Part shown: piece by piece, positions 12,073 through 13,286 of the stretch
Numbering within the stretch: the stretch's first letter is position 1
How the letters are laid out: each line of letters begins with the position of its first letter
Translations under genes and position numbers: made by a program
Source of the DNA: Synechococcaceae cyanobacterium
GTDB taxonomy: Bacteria; Cyanobacteriota; Cyanobacteriia; PCC-6307; Cyanobiaceae
Assembly: GCA_947460085.1 (NCBI GenBank)
Contig: CANHGA010000034.1
Location: 1 to 13,286, forward strand
Direction of reading: 5' to 3'
DNA: 13,286 bases
The notes under the pieces: generated by a model
What the model was told of the DNA's origin: nothing
Database searches by the model: none
The model's input: the letters and a program-made list of their open reading frames with translations, nothing else

Positions 12073-13286
12073 GTGTTCGACTCCCTCGACCTTGTAATTG
12101 ACACCGTTGTGGCCAGGGAGGTCCTCGATTCCCGCGGGACCCCCACCGTTGAAGCCGAAGTGTTGCTCGAAGGTGGGGCCAGCGGACGGGCGATCGTTCC
12201 CAGCGGCGCTAGCACCGGCGCCCACGAGGCCCACGAACTGCGCGATGGCGGAAGCCGCTACTTCGGCAAGGGCGTCACCCAGGCGGTTAACAACATCGAA
12301 GAGCGCATCGCCCCAGCCCTTTGCGGCCTGAGCGCCCTCGACCAGGGAGCCGTGGATGGCGCCATGGCGGAGCTGGATGGCAGTGATAACAAGTCGAGCC
12401 TGGGGGCCAATGCGGTGCTCGCCGTGAGCCTGGCCACCGCTCGGGCAGCCGCCAATGGCGTGGGCTTGCCCCTCTACCGCTACCTGGGTGGGCCCATGGC
12501 CAACCTGCTGCCGGTGCCCTTGATGAACGTCATCAATGGCGGCGCCCACGCCTCCAACAACATGGATTTCCAGGAATTCATGCTGGTGCCCCATGGGGCC
12601 AACAGTTTCCGGGAAGCCCTGCGGATGGGAGCCGAGGTGTTCCACACCCTCAAGGGCCTACTGCACGACCAGGGCCTGTCCACCTCGGTGGGCGACGAAG
12701 GCGGCTTTGCCCCCAACCTGGCCAGCAATGACGCCGCCGGTGAACTGCTGATCCAAGCGATCGAGAAAGCGGGCTACCGGGCGGGCGACCAGATCTCCCT
12801 GGCCCTCGATGTGGCCAGCACCGAGTTCTTCAAAGACGGCCGCTACAACTTTGGTGGAGGCAGCTACACCAGCGCCGAGATGGTGGACCAACTCGCCCAA
12901 CTGGTGAGCCGTTTCCCGATCGTGTCGATCGAGGACGGCGTCGCCGAAGACGACTGGGATGGCTGGGCCCTGCTCACCCAAAAACTGGGCGCCACCGTGC
13001 AGCTGGTGGGCGACGACCTGTTCGTGACCAACACGGCCCGGCTGCAACGGGGCATTGACCTGGGCGTGGCCAACTCGATCCTGATCAAGGTGAACCAGAT
13101 CGGATCGCTCACCGAAACCCTCCAGGCAATCGACCTGGCAGGCCGCGCCGGCTACACCAGCGTGATCAGCCACCGCTCCGGCGAAACCGAAGACACCACC
13201 ATTGCCGATCTGGCCGTGGCGACCAGGGCTGGCCAAATCAAGACCGGCTCGTTGAGCCGCTCCGATCGGGTGGCGAAATACAACCA
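12073..13286 (+). CDS. eno: Enolase (3' end cut by window edge)
   Basis: Interconverts 2-phosphoglycerate and phosphoenolpyruvate in glycolysis. 404 codons are visible; about 26 are missing at the C-terminus. Key residues are in place: SGASTG loop (44-49), H159 in NGGAHA, E209 in VGDEGGFAP, and Mg ligands D246 (LALDVAST), E287 (SIEDG) and D314 (GDDLF). Catalytic K339 (ILIKVNQIG), H367-R368-S369 in SHRSGETEDT and K390 (IKTG) complete the site. The start is a GTG (12073) giving M-F-D-S-L-D-L-V-I-D-T, where picocyanobacterial enolases begin in my memory. No Shine-Dalgarno sequence precedes it. An AGGA at 12049-12052 is better placed for an out-of-frame ATG at 12060, which opens a 13-codon reading frame overlapping the eno start. 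Plus strand, divergent from gloA. Confidence 0.97.
   Translation, partial: MFDSLDLVIDTVVAREVLDSRGTPTVEAEVLLEGGASGRAIVPSGASTGAHEAHELRDGGSRYFGKGVTQAVNNIEERIAPALCGLSALDQGAVDGAMAELDGSDNKSSLGANAVLAVSLATARAAANGVGLPLYRYLGGPMANLLPVPLMNVINGGAHASNNMDFQEFMLVPHGANSFREALRMGAEVFHTLKGLLHDQGLSTSVGDEGGFAPNLASNDAAGELLIQAIEKAGYRAGDQISLALDVASTEFFKDGRYNFGGGSYTSAEMVDQLAQLVSRFPIVSIEDGVAEDDWDGWALLTQKLGATVQLVGDDLFVTNTARLQRGIDLGVANSILIKVNQIGSLTETLQAIDLAGRAGYTSVISHRSGETEDTTIADLAVATRAGQIKTGSLSRSDRVAKYN

Noticed and set aside
12658..13236. Minus-strand open frame of 192 codons inside eno, and a longer one at 11992-12645
   Set aside because: Both are antisense to strongly conserved enolase codons and have shadow-like composition.

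Overview
The window reads as chromosomal core sequence from a high-GC picocyanobacterium of the Cyanobium / Synechococcus type. The indications are a ClpB2-type chaperone, the gene run eno | gloA-clpB-secE-nusG-rplK-rplA-rplJ-rplL, a class 2 PyrD, a cyanobacterial-type pil cluster and mostly Shine-Dalgarno-poor starts. The organism assignment is an inference from gene content and composition; no rRNA gene is present. Apart from eno and one small ORF with its adjacent sRNA, every gene lies on the minus strand. I see no tRNA, rRNA, insertion sequence, phage gene or CRISPR array.

Layout from left to right. (1) Positions 1-4459, minus strand: a tightly packed run rnhA > pyrD > fused pilM-pilN > pilO > start of pilQ. 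The pil genes encode the inner-membrane alignment complex and the secretin of a type IV pilus, used for motility or DNA uptake. pyrD is a pyrimidine synthesis gene and rnhA encodes RNase HI with an extra C-terminal domain. (2) Positions 4460-5027: a divergent promoter region, a small secreted protein on the plus strand, a strongly structured plus-strand sRNA that I assign to the Yfr2 family, and two terminators meeting head to head. (3) Positions 5028-8700, minus strand: secE-nusG-rplK-rplA-rplJ-rplL, linking protein export, transcription elongation and the ribosomal stalk. Its intergenic gaps are full of RNA structure, including an L10-leader-like element in the 314-bp gap before rplJ. (4) Positions 8690-11941, minus strand: gloA (glyoxalase I) then clpB2, which carries in-frame 12-bp tandem repeats inside its second AAA+ module. 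(5) From 12073, plus strand: eno, running off the right edge with about 26 codons missing.

Most of this is housekeeping. The less ordinary material is in the non-coding RNA layer: the Yfr2-like sRNA whose 5' end is complementary to the conserved core of the cyanobacterial sRNA Yfr1, the rplJ leader with two competing structures, and hairpins in the other rpl gaps. The GspL-like fusion of PilM and PilN and the repeat-bearing insertion in ClpB2 also stand out. Family identifications come from motif recognition by eye; no database search was run.
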